Of a stretch of 64,000 bases of DNA, positions 1-11,105 are shown piece by piece. Source of the stretch: Codonopsis lanceolata. Its lineage: Eukaryota > Streptophyta > Magnoliopsida > Asterales > Campanulaceae. The notes under the pieces were generated by a model. The model worked only from the letters and a program-made list of their open reading frames with translations, ran no database searches and was not told where the DNA came from. A program made the position numbers and the translations under genes. Each line of letters begins with the position of its first letter. The stretch's first letter is position 1. Location: assembly GCA_013146195.2 (NCBI GenBank), contig CM028377.1, positions 171,816,290 through 171,880,289 of the forward strand, in the 5' to 3' direction.

Positions 1-1580
1 GGGTTGGAGGAAAGAAATGGAAAGGAATGTTACACTACTAAGGAAAACAAATTAATTAAATGTACAAAAATGACATGTTTTTAAAACAACAATTAATAGC
101 TAAAAAAAAAATTTGTATGTTTTTAAGACAACAAGAAAATAACTAACAGATTGACACTTTTAAAAAGAGTAATGAATTTATGTTTCCAATGTGTATATTC
201 TCAATGCATGTCATCTACTTATTGTTAATAAATATAAGTTTTTATTTTTGATCACATATTTTTGGTGAGCTTTTTTTTTTTTTTTTTTTTTGACACATCT
301 GTCATTATATGTATATATATAGATATATAGATTTGTACAAGTGGATTTTTCAAGTGAAAATCTCAAAAGAGAATAGTACACTTTGTCTAGAATGGAATGA
401 GTATATTATTATAGGAATTTTAGGTATTTTACAGACGAAACCCATTATCTTATTTCTCAACCTACCAACACATGATAAATCATGTAAAAACATATGTTTT
501 ACATATAATACTAGTAAGACCGTCTTTTTGTTTTTGCCATTTTGTAATATCCCAGATTCCCAATGTATACGATTTTATTTTGTTTTGGTGGAATTAGTCT
601 GTTAATGGGTGTGTTTATTCAATTTCTTCTTCTTACAGTCAAACTTCTCTGTCTCGTTTGTGGGCTGCATGTACACAATTAATTGCATCGTACTCTCTCG
701 GTATCATTTAAACTGTTAATGCATATTTGCGAAGTAGTTTCTCATGTCACTATTTACTTGATTTCCTCTAGATTTCTTGAAGATTTCCAATAATTTTAAT
801 AAGCATTTTTTTTTTTTTAAGGAGGGCGTGGGAAGGAATCAAACATTAGACCTCACACATTGTAAAGTTTCATCTCTATTACTAAGCCACCCCCTTAGGA
901 GCTTTTAATAAACATTTAGAGAGTGTATTTCAACTGCAAAGTTTACGTATTCAATTTACATAAATTACTCAATGTCATGACACAATTGCTCTTAAAATGT
1001 TAACGTTATTTGAAGATGAAGTACTTGCCTAAAATCAATCAATAAAAATATGTTGTACAACTGCCAGCTTATGTCAAAAAAAAAAAAAAAATTCAAATGA
1101 GTAGATGACATGAGAAGATGAAAATGCTAGCTGTGGATCAATGTTGTACTTCACCATTTTTCTTCTGTCTCAAAGCATTGTCATGAGAAGATGAAAATGG
1201 GATTGTGTTGGGGTTTTGAGGGATGGAAGGGAACAAGATTGTTTATGTGTAGTTTGTCTGAACTTGACGTTGATTTTGACCAATCTTTTGGCTTATCTTT
1301 GTCAGAGGACAACTATTAGTGTCACTTTTTGGTAGAGATCTCAACGGGCACGTGAGGCGGATTTATTTACGGGCCTAGAAAACCCGCAATATAACGGGGT
1401 GGGGTGGGTTACCTGCAAAAAAAAGGTCCCTAAAAACTTGGCGTGACCCAATTCTCACTGAGCCACGGGCAAAATAGTCATGCCCGCCAAAATGATTTTT
1501 TAATTTTTTTTTAAAGATAAGCTGGCAGTTGTCTAACATATTTTTGTTGATTGATTTTGGGCAAGTACTTCATCTTCTAA
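1..1580. other. AT-rich non-coding stretch
   Basis: No coding region or recognised element is visible. It holds a poly-T run near 270-291, an A-run near 1077-1092 and a locally GC-rich patch near 1340-1490. The open frame at 309-605 has no family signature and a composition expected by chance in AT-rich DNA. Confidence 0.6.
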
Positions 1581-1952
1581 TCATGTAAACATGTGTTTTG
1601 ACATGTGTGCTGCCTGTTGGATTAGAGGAACCAATGGAGCAGAGAGAAAGCCAACAACGGTACCAAACAGGAGTTTGTCTTGGCAGATCCAAGGTTGGTA
1701 TTTAGGGTTGGGTGTTGGACCAGCCTTGGAGGTTTCAACATCCTTAGAGAGGATGGTGAGAGGCGAAAATGGGTGTGAGCCATCTACAAATTTGTAGAGA
1801 TCATAGCCAATGAGGGTTGCCTCGACTTGGAGTATCCAAGCGATGTAGTTGGTGGAGGTGAGTTTGGTGATGTTTTGGTAGGAGACGTTGGTGTAACGCC
1901 GCAAATTCGGTACTGACATCGTGGTCCCACAATTTGACCACGTCACCAACAA
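1581..1952 (-). pseudogene. Ty1-copia gag fragment
   Basis: A 123-residue open frame resembling the N-terminal part of plant copia Gag, the nucleocapsid precursor that packages element RNA in cytoplasmic particles. Visible signatures are a KLTSTNYIAW-type start, then a YVDG-like FVDGSHPFSP segment, then a WICQDKLLFGTVVGFLS stretch, all typical of the Gag-polypeptide/UBN2 group. No zinc knuckle, protease or polymerase follows in frame, and no LTR is seen beside it. It belongs to a different copia lineage from the SIRE-like element that begins at 2802. The frame is short and isolated, so it is a relic, and the ATG at 1952 is probably not the original start. Confidence 0.6.
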
Positions 1953-1989
1953 TCGTAACTTTAATCATAAATGTTCCAAATCTCATAAT

Positions 1990-2801
1990 AAATAAGCTTA
2001 ATACTTAAAATAAGTCAATAAGCTTAGTCAATGTGCTATCTTATAACTAAATAAAAGGTTTAGATCTAGGAAATCTCGAAACCGCCATCTTGGTCTACCC
2101 GAGCCAAAATCCTCTAATAAATCTTACTCATTACCTGAGAAAGAAGAGTATGAAATGGTGAGCGAACAATGCTCAGTAAGATCATATACAACCCCTCCGG
2201 TTACTAAGGAGGAGTTAATCAGAAACAGATCAAAGATGAATCAAGTGTTCAAAATTCATTGTTCAAAATTGATAAGCGGAAGCAGTTTATTTTTTTTTCA
2301 AATGTCAAACAGAAGATCGGAATTCCAAAGAAGGATAAATACTCAACGATTGACTCGAGTAGCCTACTGCCATCAACCGTCCCATACCAGTTAAGGACAA
2401 CAAACTACTCACAGGTATATACTCCGGATTCCAAGTGAAAGATAACAATGCAACAAGTAAACTCGAGTAATCAATTGTCATCAACCGTCCCATACCAGCT
2501 GATGACAACAGATTACTCACAGAATTCCATGATCACATAGCAATTCATAAATCATAGTTCATAGTTCATAGATCAACTTCACAAATCATAATTCATATAT
2601 CATTGGTATATCCGGATAACCATACCACTAGCTAGTTGACATTCGAATAATTCGACTATTCGATAATCATATCCACTAATCAAGTGGTATTCGATAAATT
2701 AGACTGTTCAATAATCATATAACCGACATAGTGATCATGGTGGAATTTCAAATAATCAAATATTTCTGCAAAATCAGGCATCACCAAAAATCATACTTTT
2801 C
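1990..2801. repeat. Degenerate short repeats beside the copia 3' end
   Basis: A segment of about 60 bp (near 2346-2405) recurs about 112 bp later (near 2458-2520), both copies sharing the core ATCAACCGTCCCATACCAG. Further on come short reiterations of TCATAGTTCATAG (2548-2600) and two diverged copies of a segment with ATTCGA...CGATAATCATAT (2640-2725). This lies where the 3' LTR of the minus-strand copia should be, but I see no match to its 5' LTR, so the element's 3' end seems replaced or lost. Confidence 0.5.
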
Positions 2802-3224
2802 TTATAAAAGGCATCTCACATGAAATTCAATAATTATAAGGTAAAGAAGTGAACCTATGATTCCTCGGTACTTGGTTATGTTCTCTTGTTTTCCCTTCTC
2901 ATCTTTGTCAAGATGGCAGTCGGTAGACATTGGAGTTTCAAATCCTTTAGCTGAATCAAGACCAAATTTCTTGATTAGTTCCTTTGCATATTTGGTTTGG
3001 CTGATGAAGATTCCGTCGGAAGTCTGTTGAATCTGATGTCCTAGAAAGTAGGTAAGTTCACCCATCATGCTCATCTCGAACTTGCTTTGCATCAGCTTCT
3101 CGAATCTTTTATACAGGCTTTGGTTAGTTGATCCAAAGATGATGTTGTCCACATAGATTTGTACCAGAAGAGAATGGCCTTTGTGCTTGAGGATGAATAA
3201 AGTAGTGTCTATCCTTCCTCTCAT
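2802..3224 (-). pseudogene. Copia RT, C-terminal half with altered catalytic motif
   Basis: Contains HSLLVQIYVDNIIFGSTNQ, then KFEMSMMGELTYFLG, then QTKYAKELIKKFGL, the standard RT palm and thumb sequence. The catalytic YVDD motif reads YVDN, replacing the second metal-binding Asp. The frame ends in unrelated residues after GSLLYL, marking the point where the element is truncated. RNase H is absent. Confidence 0.85.
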
Positions 3225-3238
3225 GAATCCTTGTTCTA

Positions 3239-3855
3239 TTAAGAACTTGGATAGAGTTTCATACCAAGCCTCGGGAGCTTGCTTCGCACCATAGAGAGCT
3301 TTCTTGAGTCGGTAGACGTGATCCGCTTTGTCCGAAATGACAAATCTCGAGGTCGCTCCACGATACCGCTTTCTTGAAGATCACCATTCAGAAAAGCACT
3401 CTTTACATCCATCTGATACACTTTGAAGTTCATGAACGAGGCATAGGCTAGAAAGAGTCTGATTGTCTCTAGTCTAGCTTTGTTTCTGGTGACATTTCCA
3501 TCTTCATCTCTTTTGTTTCTGAAAACCCATTTGGTGCCGATGATTGGATGATCAGTCGGCCTTTGAACTAAGCTCCACACCTTGCATCTTTCAAACTGGT
3601 TCAGCTCTTCTTGCATAGCTTCAATCCAGTTATGATCTTCAATAGCTTCATCAATCTTCTTTGGCTCGAGTTCAGATACGAATGCATATGCAAGCCGATG
3701 ACTGGATGATCAGTCGGCCTTTGAACTAAGCTCCACACCTTGCATCTTTCAAACTGGTTCAGCTCTTCTTGCATAGCTTCAATCCAGTTATGATCTTCAA
3801 TAGCTTCATCAATCTTCTTTGGCTCGAGTTCAGATACGAATGCATATGCAAACAT
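3239..3855 (-). pseudogene. Copia RT, N-terminal half, duplicated and deleted
   Basis: The start of the copia RT domain is recognisable: EAMQEELNQFERCKVW, then GTKWVFRNKRDEDGNV, then YQMDVKSAFLNGDLQE, which holds the first catalytic Asp. Two lesions are visible. A 158-bp tandem duplication repeats the first part and shifts the frame. The stretch between NKAR and LETIRLFLAYASF lacks the usual two dozen residues, as if lost between two short Ala-Arg-Leu coding repeats. Together they abolish the enzyme. Confidence 0.8.
3536..3851. repeat. 158-bp tandem duplication inside copia RT
   Basis: Copies at about 3536-3693 and 3694-3851 are directly adjacent and nearly identical; I see one mismatch (T at 3545 versus C at 3703 in the compared frame). 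The repeat length is not a multiple of three, so the polyprotein frame is broken at the junction. Confidence 0.9.
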
Positions 3856-4169
3856 AGTCTCATCTCGAACTTTATTTCTCGTAGGAACTCCTGTGTTGAG
3901 ATCACCAATGATTTGAGAAATGGGATGATCTCTTGTTTCAATAATGGTTTAAGGAAGATCACTTCTGGTGGATTCTTCCCTTAAGAATTCTGGAGTAGGT
4001 TGAGAAGGAGATTCACCAAAATCTAGTTCAGAAGGGATAGGATCTTCAAAACCTTCATTTTCTGGTGAACAAGAAGGATGAGTGATCTGCAAAGGTGCTT
4101 GGGGTAAAATAGAAGAGATGGGTTCTGGGTCAACAGAAGAGTTGGAACCGGTATCGGCAGTGTTTACGT

Positions 4170-4469
4170 CTACCGCTGGAGGGTTAGCGGTACTGGAGGG
4201 GTCTGCAGTTGCCGTTTCTGATGAGGAATGGAAGTAGATGACGTATTTGTACCTGTCTCATCATTATCAGAATCATTAGCAACGTTCGGAGCCTTTCTAG
4301 GCTCTAACAAGTCATATTCATCAAATGAAACATGCACAGATTCTAAAATTTTTAAATGAGTTTTATTGAAAATGCTAAATGCTTTTGAATGTTTGGAATA
4401 CCCCAGAAAAATTCTTTCGTCTGATTTTGCATCAAATTTTCCTCTATATTCTTTTCCTCTATATTTCAT
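4170..4469 (-). pseudogene. Copia post-integrase domain
   Basis: A 99-residue frame containing KFDAKSDERIFLGYSKHSKAF and ESVHVSFDE, the conserved segment that follows the integrase core in copia polyproteins and precedes RT. It is shifted from the frame at 4481-5320. The acidic, Ser/Thr-rich tail is normal for this linker. Confidence 0.75.
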
Positions 4470-4480
4470 ATGGAGTTTTG

Positions 4481-5320
4481 TTATGAAACTTGTTTACAGT
4501 GGCGGTAAAACATGCGGTGTTGACGGCTTACGCCTGTAGTACTTCGGAAGTTTAGCTTCGCGGCATTGTTCTTCCGCTTCAATGTTCGTTCTTCCGTTCG
4601 GCGCCTACACCATTTTGTTGAGAATGCCGGCGAGAAGTTGTGGCCAATCCCGTGGTCATCGCAGTACCTTTCTACACCATTGTTCTTGAATTCAGTGCCA
4701 TTGTCTGATCTTATGTCACTAATGTCTTCAAGCTTTTGAGTTTGAAGTCTTCTGAACAGAGCAGTGACTAGATCATACGTTTCATCTTTAGATGTCATTG
4801 TTTCAATCCAAGTGAATCTAGAGTAGTCGTCAACTACTACAAGTGTATACTTGTCTCCAAAAATACTGACTGTTGTGATTGGTCCAAAGAGATCCATATG
4901 CAGAGGTTGAAGAGGTCTGTTTGTTGACAGGACAGACTTTCTTTTGAAGGAAGACTTGGAAAGTTTTCCTAGTTGAAAAGCTTTACAACTTCTGTCATGG
5001 TCGGCAGACACCGTAGATAGACCTTTGACAAGCCCGTCTTTTGAGAGCTTGGAGAGGTGCTTGAAGTTGAGGTGACTGAGACGCTTGTGCCATAGCCAAC
5101 TGTTGTCACGAACGTTGTTAGCTACTAGGCAAAGGTTTGAGAATCTCCCTAGAAGATTTAAGTCCACGGCTAAAGGACGCACTGTTATTTTCGGAGACAA
5201 TGCAAGAGGAAAGACAATTGGATATGGCTCAATCAAGAGGAAACAATATGGCTCAATCACTAGTGGGTGAAAATCAACAAATTTTCTAGTGGGTGGCTTA
5301 AAACACAATCTGTTGAGCAT
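4481..5320 (-). pseudogene. Copia GAG-pre-integrase and integrase core, frameshifted
   Basis: Integrase joins the cDNA copy to host DNA. The HHCC zinc region is at residues about 78-115 (WHKRLSHLNFKHL, then CKAF where CKAC is usual, so the last zinc Cys is replaced by Phe). Two residues of the DDE triad are visible: Asp near 143 in LHMDLFGP and Asp near 206 in IRSDNGTEF. The region with the third residue, Glu, is lost by a frameshift after about residue 225. The first 70 residues do not match the usual protease-integrase linker. Confidence 0.8.
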
Positions 5321-5572
5321 ATCCCAATTTCGCCAACTTCTATCTTGCCTATATCGTAAGAAGACTTTCTGTCATGTGTCTTGGCGACCCACCGTCTGTG
5401 TACTAGATGTCTTTGTTTTCTGATTCTATATCCATGAAGCATTCCTGAAAAAAAAAATTAAAGCAACAAGGTCCCCTTTATTTTCTTTTGGGTCCTAAGG
5501 ATTAGCAACCTTTTGGAACCCATACCTGCCTGACCTTGAGAGAACTAGGTCTCTCAGATCTTGGAGTGAACC

Positions 5573-6058
5573 TTAGCAGGCATTCTGGGGCAGATGGCCT
5601 AGGCAATTGCAAGAATAACATAAATGGAAATTCCATAGAGAACTGTTAGTGACTTTAGCTGAAGAGTGATTATGATCATTCCTTTTCTTGACATCCATTC
5701 TTGGTTCAGCTTGCTTGTTGACGGTAGACTTAATTGGTTTCTTTTGAATCTTCCTATGTAGGTTAACACCAGATTTAGCTTTAGCTTTTCTATTGATTAC
5801 CTTTTCAGGAGGATTAGGTAGAATACCTTTAAGTTTACCTTCAACAGGTAAAGGAGGCTTTCCTGTTTCATAGACAAACTTGATAGTTACCGGTAGAGGT
5901 TTAGTAGGTCTACCGCCAGCAGACTTTGCCTTAGCAAAGTTGTTGCCGGCAGACTTCATTCTCTCTACCGTTACCTTTTCAGGTTTCTCATTTGAATCAG
6001 TCATCTTGGCTTTTCCTTCTGAACTTTCAGACTTCATTCTGAACGCTTGAATAGCCAA
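5573..6058 (-). pseudogene. Copia Gag-Pol linker with degenerate second zinc knuckle
   Basis: A basic, Lys/Pro/Ser-rich frame of 161 residues ending in CYSCNCLGHLPQNAC, which resembles a CCHC knuckle with one extra residue before the last Cys. It sits between the coiled-coil segment and integrase, where the protease of an intact element would follow. I see no protease DSG motif; the stretch 5330-5570 is scrambled relative to other copia elements. Confidence 0.5.
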
Positions 6059-6070
6059 GTCCTTGTTTTC

Positions 6071-6631
6071 CTATATTTCCGAATGTCTGTTTAGAGAAAG
6101 ATATATCATTAGCAGTCTCGGAGGATTCACCTTTTTCTGTGACTGAAGAAAATGTTGTAAGAGACACATCTGAATATCATATGCCTGTTTTATCATTACT
6201 AGATTTTTGGCTTGAAAGGATTTCTTCGAAGGCATCCTTAGAGCTATTCCAAGAGTCAATTGTCTTTTGCAAGGCATTTTCTCTAGGTCAAGTCCTTTGA
6301 TGTGCTCATATAGACATTCAATTTTGTCACAAAGGAATTTGTTTTCTTCCTTCAGTTTGATACTTTCCTGTTGGCAGCTATTGAGAGTTTGAATCTCAAC
6401 TGCCATCATAGATTTCTCAGTAGTAAGTTTCTCACAGTTCTTTGCAAGTTTAACATAGGCAACTCTAAAGGAATTAAATTCTTCAAGCATATCTTGGTTA
6501 TCCTTGAGAAGTTCTTCCTTACTGAAGCTGTCACTGTTGGTTTCACTTTTATCCAAGGGACTACTAGGTGAAACTTCGACTTCATTTTCAGAGTCATAGG
6601 TAGGACCTGAATCATGAGCTATATTAAGCAT
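6071..6631 (-). pseudogene. Copia Gag C-terminal coiled-coil segment
   Basis: A 186-residue frame downstream of the zinc knuckle and out of frame with it. About residues 38-120 are rich in Leu, Glu, Lys and Asn with heptad-like spacing (ELLKDNQDMLEEFNSF, then LKEENKFLCDKIECL), suggesting a coiled coil. SIRE-type elements commonly carry such an extension after the knuckle. The start is arbitrary, since this was part of one polyprotein. Confidence 0.6.
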
Positions 6632-6712
6632 ATGTTAGCTTGCTCACAATCATCTTCCTCCTCTTCTGAATCAGTCTCAAACCATGTAGCAACCTGTTTG
6701 TCTTCTATGTTT

Positions 6713-7654
6713 TCAGCCAACATACCCTTTTTGTTTTTGAAATTTTCTATAAGTAGGTTTTCGGTATGCTTCAAATTTTGGCTTCGGACATTTGAAGGCA
6801 AAATGACCAGGTTTCCTACAATTGTAACACACAAGCTCTTCCTTAGATGAGCTTTCACCATTTTTCTTAAAAAGTTGTTGGTGTGTGTTCTTCCTTCCAT
6901 ATTTTGCAAATTTTTGAAAACGTTTTACAAACATAACAAATTGTTCATCGGATAGAAAATCATTTTCACAGGAGGAAGTGGAAGGTATGTTTTCAACAGT
7001 GGTTTCTTCTTGGACCATGACTGGCAAGGACAAAGTTCTGAACTGTTTGTCTTGCTCTAGAGCTTGATTTACTTCAAGTTCATAGACCTTCAAACTTGCG
7101 TAGAGACTACGGAGAGTCATCTCGTTTAAGTTTTTGGATTCTTTCATAGTCGTGGTCTTAACATGCCACAAGCTACCTAGAGAGCCTAGAAACCTCATGT
7201 TCATTTCATTTTTGTCATAAGTTTTACCAAGAGAAAAGCATCTATTTATTACCTCGCTGAAGCGATCGTATGCTTGTCTCAAGGTTTCCTTAGGATCCTT
7301 TTTGAAGGAATCAAACTGCTGGATGTATGTATATTTTCTGTTATCCCTTGTGTCTTGGTCTCCCTCCAAGTATTCCACAAGAGCTTCCCACATCTCTTTA
7401 GCAGTTGTACATCGAATCACTTGCTGGTATGTGCTTGTGTCTAGAGAGCTGGTGATTATATTAATTGCTTTGCTGTCAAGCTCTACCAGTTTTCTATCAT
7501 CCTCTGTCCATTCAGATTCTTCTTTAGGAACTTCTGCAGGATTCCCAGTGATGGAGGCTAGAAGATTTGGCTTCATTGGTACATGTTGACCTGCAGTAAC
7601 GCATTTCCATAATCTGTTGTCAATAGAGTTCATAAATCTCATTACTTTATCCAT
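6713..7654 (-). CDS. gag: Copia Gag with CCHC zinc knuckle
   Basis: An intact 313-residue open frame, the best preserved part of the element. Residues about 45-200 are the UBN2-type Gag core (KEMWEALVEYLEGDQDT, then FDSFKKDPKETLRQAYDRF). A perfect CX2CX4HX4C nucleic-acid-binding knuckle lies at residues about 276-289 (CYNCRKPGHFAFKC). Gag forms the particle and binds element RNA. The frame starts at the first ATG after the primer-binding site. It is close in sequence to the gag at 31822-32556, showing two insertions of one lineage. The polyprotein should continue into the frame at 6071-6631 but is shifted. Confidence 0.85.
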   Translation of the reverse strand: MDKVMRFMNSIDNRLWKCVTAGQHVPMKPNLLASITGNPAEVPKEESEWTEDDRKLVELDSKAINIITSSLDTSTYQQVIRCTTAKEMWEALVEYLEGDQDTRDNRKYTYIQQFDSFKKDPKETLRQAYDRFSEVINRCFSLGKTYDKNEMNMRFLGSLGSLWHVKTTTMKESKNLNEMTLRSLYASLKVYELEVNQALEQDKQFRTLSLPVMVQEETTVENIPSTSSCENDFLSDEQFVMFVKRFQKFAKYGRKNTHQQLFKKNGESSSKEELVCYNCRKPGHFAFKCPKPKFEAYRKPTYRKFQKQKGYVG

Positions 7655-7787
7655 ACATCAAAATGACCTTAGTCCAATATTGGGACGTGGTTAGCATTAG
7701 ATGTAGGCAGCATGTAGTGTGTTTGTGCAATTTTATCGTATCTCTCAAAAGTTTAATCTTGGAAAAACTTGTTTTCAAAGAATTAAG

Positions 7788-7799
7788 GCTCTGATACCA
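7788..7799 (-). other. Primer-binding site (initiator tRNA-Met)
   Basis: The minus strand reads TGGTATCAGAGC, the standard plant copia primer-binding site complementary to the 3' end of initiator tRNA-Met. It lies 2 bases inside the LTR edge and about 135 bp upstream of the gag start. Confidence 0.9.
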
Positions 7800-7801
7800 A
7801 T

Positions 7802-9053
7802 TGTGGGTCCCAAAGGGCACAATAATAAGCTAGAAGGGGGGGTTGAATAGCTTATTGTACACTTAAAACTTTTTAGTAAGTTCTTTGAAGGGTACTAGCA
7901 ATCTATTGAAAAGATTGAAGTAGCGGAAGACCTTCAAGATAGTTGTTCCAGGTCTGCCGATAAGGACTACCGGTAGACCTTGTACAAGTTACTTAAGTTT
8001 TGCTGTAAATGGATAAAGTTACTCAATTAGCAGACAAACAGTAATGAAATAACACAAGTGTTTTGGGATGGTTCACACTATAAAACGTCCACCACCAAGG
8101 CAGTCAACCTTGGATTTAAATAGTACACTATATTTTCCACTAGATAAATTACAAAGAATATCCCTAATGGATCGTGTACAAAATATTGACTTGTGTTTGG
8201 GGTCTAGGGAATTAAATATCTGTAAATACAGGATTTTTAATTCGTGCAGAAGTATAGTTAATGAATGTAAACAACAAGAAGTTAAAGTAATAAGTGTTGA
8301 TGAACAGCTTTTTGTTGTTGACTAGGACTTCTAGATCTGTTGAGGATCTCTTGAATGCACTGAGCTGTAAGACTTGGAGTTATGGAGTTTCAGAGCAATT
8401 CTTCAAGTGTTCGATTATGTCTGTACAGTTCTGTTTTCTCCAGTCTTCAATGGCAGCATTTATAGCAGGTGCACTTCAAAAGATTCGTTGGAGAAGACGA
8501 ATACTTCAACAGCTCTTTTATGAATGCATTAAATGCATAGGGCGTCAGTCAAGGAATTTCGTCTTCACAGATATCTAGAGCAGGGAATGATTTCTGAGAT
8601 CTTCGAAAAGTGGGCAATCTAGATGTCAGATCTGAGAGTTGTTGCAGACAGTAGGTGACAGTTTGCTTTTCCTACTTTCACTGTTCAGGACGAAAAAGTC
8701 TTCCTGCTTTTCGGAAAGCTGCTTTCGACAGGCTTGATATGTCAGGGAATGTCTTAGATTAATTCAAATAATGATCAGGATAAGTTTGAATTAATCTAAT
8801 GAGTCATTGCTGGATAGGACACGTCATGAGAGACCAGGTGGACACCAGGTCTGCCGTTTGTAGGCTTTGAGCAGGTCTTCCGGTGAAGCTTGTGGAGGTC
8901 TTCCGTTGAACCTGTAAAGTCCTATAAAAATTATACTTGGCAAAGTTCTATACACAGTTGCCACGCTAATCGATACGCAGCCCGATTAGCCACTGAAGTA
9001 TAAAACTAATGTAATGTGCTTGAACATATATAAATCTAACATAAGAATCAACA
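7802..9053 (-). repeat. 5' LTR of SIRE-like copia
   Basis: The inner edge is set by the primer-binding site: minus-strand text ends ...GGGACCCACA just before ATTGGTATCAGAGC. The outer edge is tentative, at a TGTTGATTC start on the minus strand (9053). Length is about 1.25 kb, as in SIRE LTRs. A TATA-like CTATAAATG (minus) near 8458-8467 may be the U3 promoter. The inner end shares a layout with the LTR ending at 31756, including a pyrimidine run before CTAGCCTTA or CTAGCTTA. Without a second LTR the outer boundary cannot be checked here. Confidence 0.6.
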
Positions 9054-9902
9054 CCAGCCTTATAGCCCGTGTCTTTTGATTCACACTTGTAACCTTCACG
9101 GTTTTAATGGAAATTGGATTTTACTCAATAGTGGTTTCTTTATTTGCACTTTTCAATTTTGCTCGATAATTGTTTCTTTACTCGTGTTTTTCCTACATTC
9201 GATTAGTAGTATGCATGCATACGGGATGCCCCCAAAAACATATCGAGCAAAAAGTAATCAGAATTAACCGAGCATGCAAACTTGTGCAATCATTAACTTA
9301 AAAATAATAAGGCTAATTAAGCAGGCATACTATTCAAGTTAGAGGTATGCATGCAAGTGTTCCTGCTCGGACTGAGTGCTTGAGCCAAGGCTTTGAGCGG
9401 GCAGGACAAGCGTGTCTTCCCGGTCTAAGTGCTTGGTTCTGGACAAGGCTTTGAGCGGGCATGGCCCCTATCGCCCTGGAGCGAGCATACTAAAGACTGC
9501 CTAGTGGGCAGGGCCCTACTTTGAGCGGCAACTAGTAACCGGGCACGACCCTGTCTGACGTTTGTATGTCGAAGAGGTTGCTAGTTTATCAACTGGGTAT
9601 AGAGATATAGGAATCCGAGGTAGCTAGTCACTATCTTGTGGACATGGCCCCTACCGCCTAGCGGGCATCCCAGTACGTGAATCGGGCACGACCTATCTTA
9701 CTCACGGCGAGGATAAGATATGTCCACAAATACTCGGGTATAGTGGAGGGTTGACCGAGCATGACCCTATCTGCTCAGTTGGCGAGCGGATTTAGTCAAG
9801 CAATCCGTTTACGTATTGAGAATTGGCTTAATGATCAACGTGCCAAGGATGCTTCAGGTCTGTGCCCTCCCTCTGTCCGCAGTGTGTAGGTGTCTTCTCT
9901 GA
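9054..9902 (-). other. Gypsy 3' untranslated region or LTR remnant
   Basis: GC-rich and non-coding. The words GAGCGGGCA and CGGGCA...GACCC recur several times (9395-9800). It follows integrase on the minus strand, where the 3' UTR and 3' LTR should lie, but I cannot match it to 15649-16227. Confidence 0.4.
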
Positions 9903-10585
9903 TTACGCCAATAACTTGAAAAGGCCCTTCCCAGTTAGGTGAGAGTTTTCCCGTTTCTGCACGGTGATCGGTGGCCTCGATTTTTCTGAGTACCAGTCCC
10001 CGACCATAAATGTTCTTCCCCGGACCCTTTTCTCGTGGTGAGCCTTTGCTCGCTGCTTGTAATTGACCATCCTTAGTCGTGCCTCCAGCTTTCTCTCTTC
10101 GAGTAGGTCGAGGTCTATTGCCCAGACAAATTGATTATTTTGTTCACTGTAGTTGGAAACTCGGTAGCTAGGCAAGGCCATTTCTATGGGGATCATAGCT
10201 TTAGATCCGTATGTGAGCGCAAACGGAGTCTCCCCTATTGGGCTTCGGACAGTAGTTCTAACCACCCATAAAGCCGACGGTAGCTCTTCTGCCCATTTTC
10301 CAGCTCGCCCCTCTAGGTTTCTCTTGAGTGCGTGTAAGACTTGTTTGTTTCCGACCTCTGCTTGGCAGTTGCCTTGTGGGTAGGCCACGGATGACTGCTC
10401 AATCGCGCACAATCAGCCGTGAACTTGCCCGAGAATTGGGTGCCGTGATCGAAAATAATTGCCCGTGGGAGACCAAATCTGCACCACACTTGGTTGTGGA
10501 CGAACTTGATGATGATGTTTGCCTCTGAAATTTTGGTTAGGGGTTTTGCTTCGATCCACTTTGTAAAGTAGTCGATGGTGACCAC
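9903..10585 (-). pseudogene. Gypsy integrase core and C-terminal part
   Basis: VTIDYFTKWIEAKPL gives the first catalytic Asp and AIIFDHGTQFSGKF the second (DNGTQF is usual). A shift then leads to QSSVAYPQGNCQAEVGNKQVLHALK, whose Glu is the third, and WAEELPSALWVVRTTVRSPIGETPF, the conserved tail. The C-terminal end FMVGDWY lacks the usual LVLR continuation. Confidence 0.8.
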
Positions 10586-10873
10586 TGCATACTTGTACTT
10601 GTATTATGCCAGAGAACAACCTTGGTATGTCTGCATATATCTGACACTTGTCACATTCTCGGATATATTCTCTACATCTCTTTTGAGAGTTATCCAGTAA
10701 TATCCTGCGCGCAGAATTTTCTCTGCTAGGGCCCTGGTGCCTGGGTACCCGCCGCATTCTCCTTTATGGACCTCGTATAGAACGCCCTCGGTTAGCTCTT
10801 GGGGGACACAGCAAAGCATAGGTCTGAACTTAGATCGCTTGTATAGGATTCCCCCACTACCGAGTAGCGACAA
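10413..10873 (-). pseudogene. Gypsy integrase zinc-binding region
   Basis: Two overlapping frames hold parts of one H2C2 domain: VHKGECGGYPGTRALAEKILRAGYYW in one and REYIRECDKCQ in the other, so a frameshift splits the two His from the two Cys. It leads into the integrase core at 9903-10585. Confidence 0.7.
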
Positions 10874-11105
10874 TCTTGGTTCCGGACTGTTGTAGCTTTG
10901 ACTTTGTCTACAGGCAGAATTCCTTGCTCGATGTAGTCCTTGTAGTCATCAATCAAGCTCCTTCTTGCTGGTTCAACATCCATTATTACAGATTTGTCGA
11001 TGGCTGGAATTTCTAGGTGCTCGATCATGACTGATGGGCTTAGTAGTCTGCCCACATGTTGTCAGCTCGATCAATTCTGATGATCTCCCGATAACTTGAA
11101 ATTTT

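Larger units (their letters stand above)
2802..9053 (-). mobile_element. SIRE-like Ty1-copia retrotransposon, 3'-truncated
   Basis: Read on the minus strand the order is 5' LTR (9053-7802), primer-binding site, gag with zinc knuckle, coiled-coil linker, integrase, then RT. This is the gag-(PR)-IN-RT order of Ty1-copia. The long LTR, long gag and coiled-coil region after the zinc knuckle fit the SIRE/Maximus lineage. It is dead: frameshifts split integrase, RT has a 158-bp tandem duplication, a deletion and a changed catalytic motif, and RNase H and the 3' LTR are missing. A recognisable protease is not seen between the linker and integrase. A related element lies in the opposite orientation at 30752-32812. 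Confidence 0.85.

Noticed and set aside
1591..1797. Plus-strand frame of 68 codons
   Set aside because: Antisense shadow of the copia gag fragment on the minus strand.
8068..8578. Two plus-strand frames of 85 and 94 codons
   Set aside because: They lie antisense in the copia LTR and have no protein signature.
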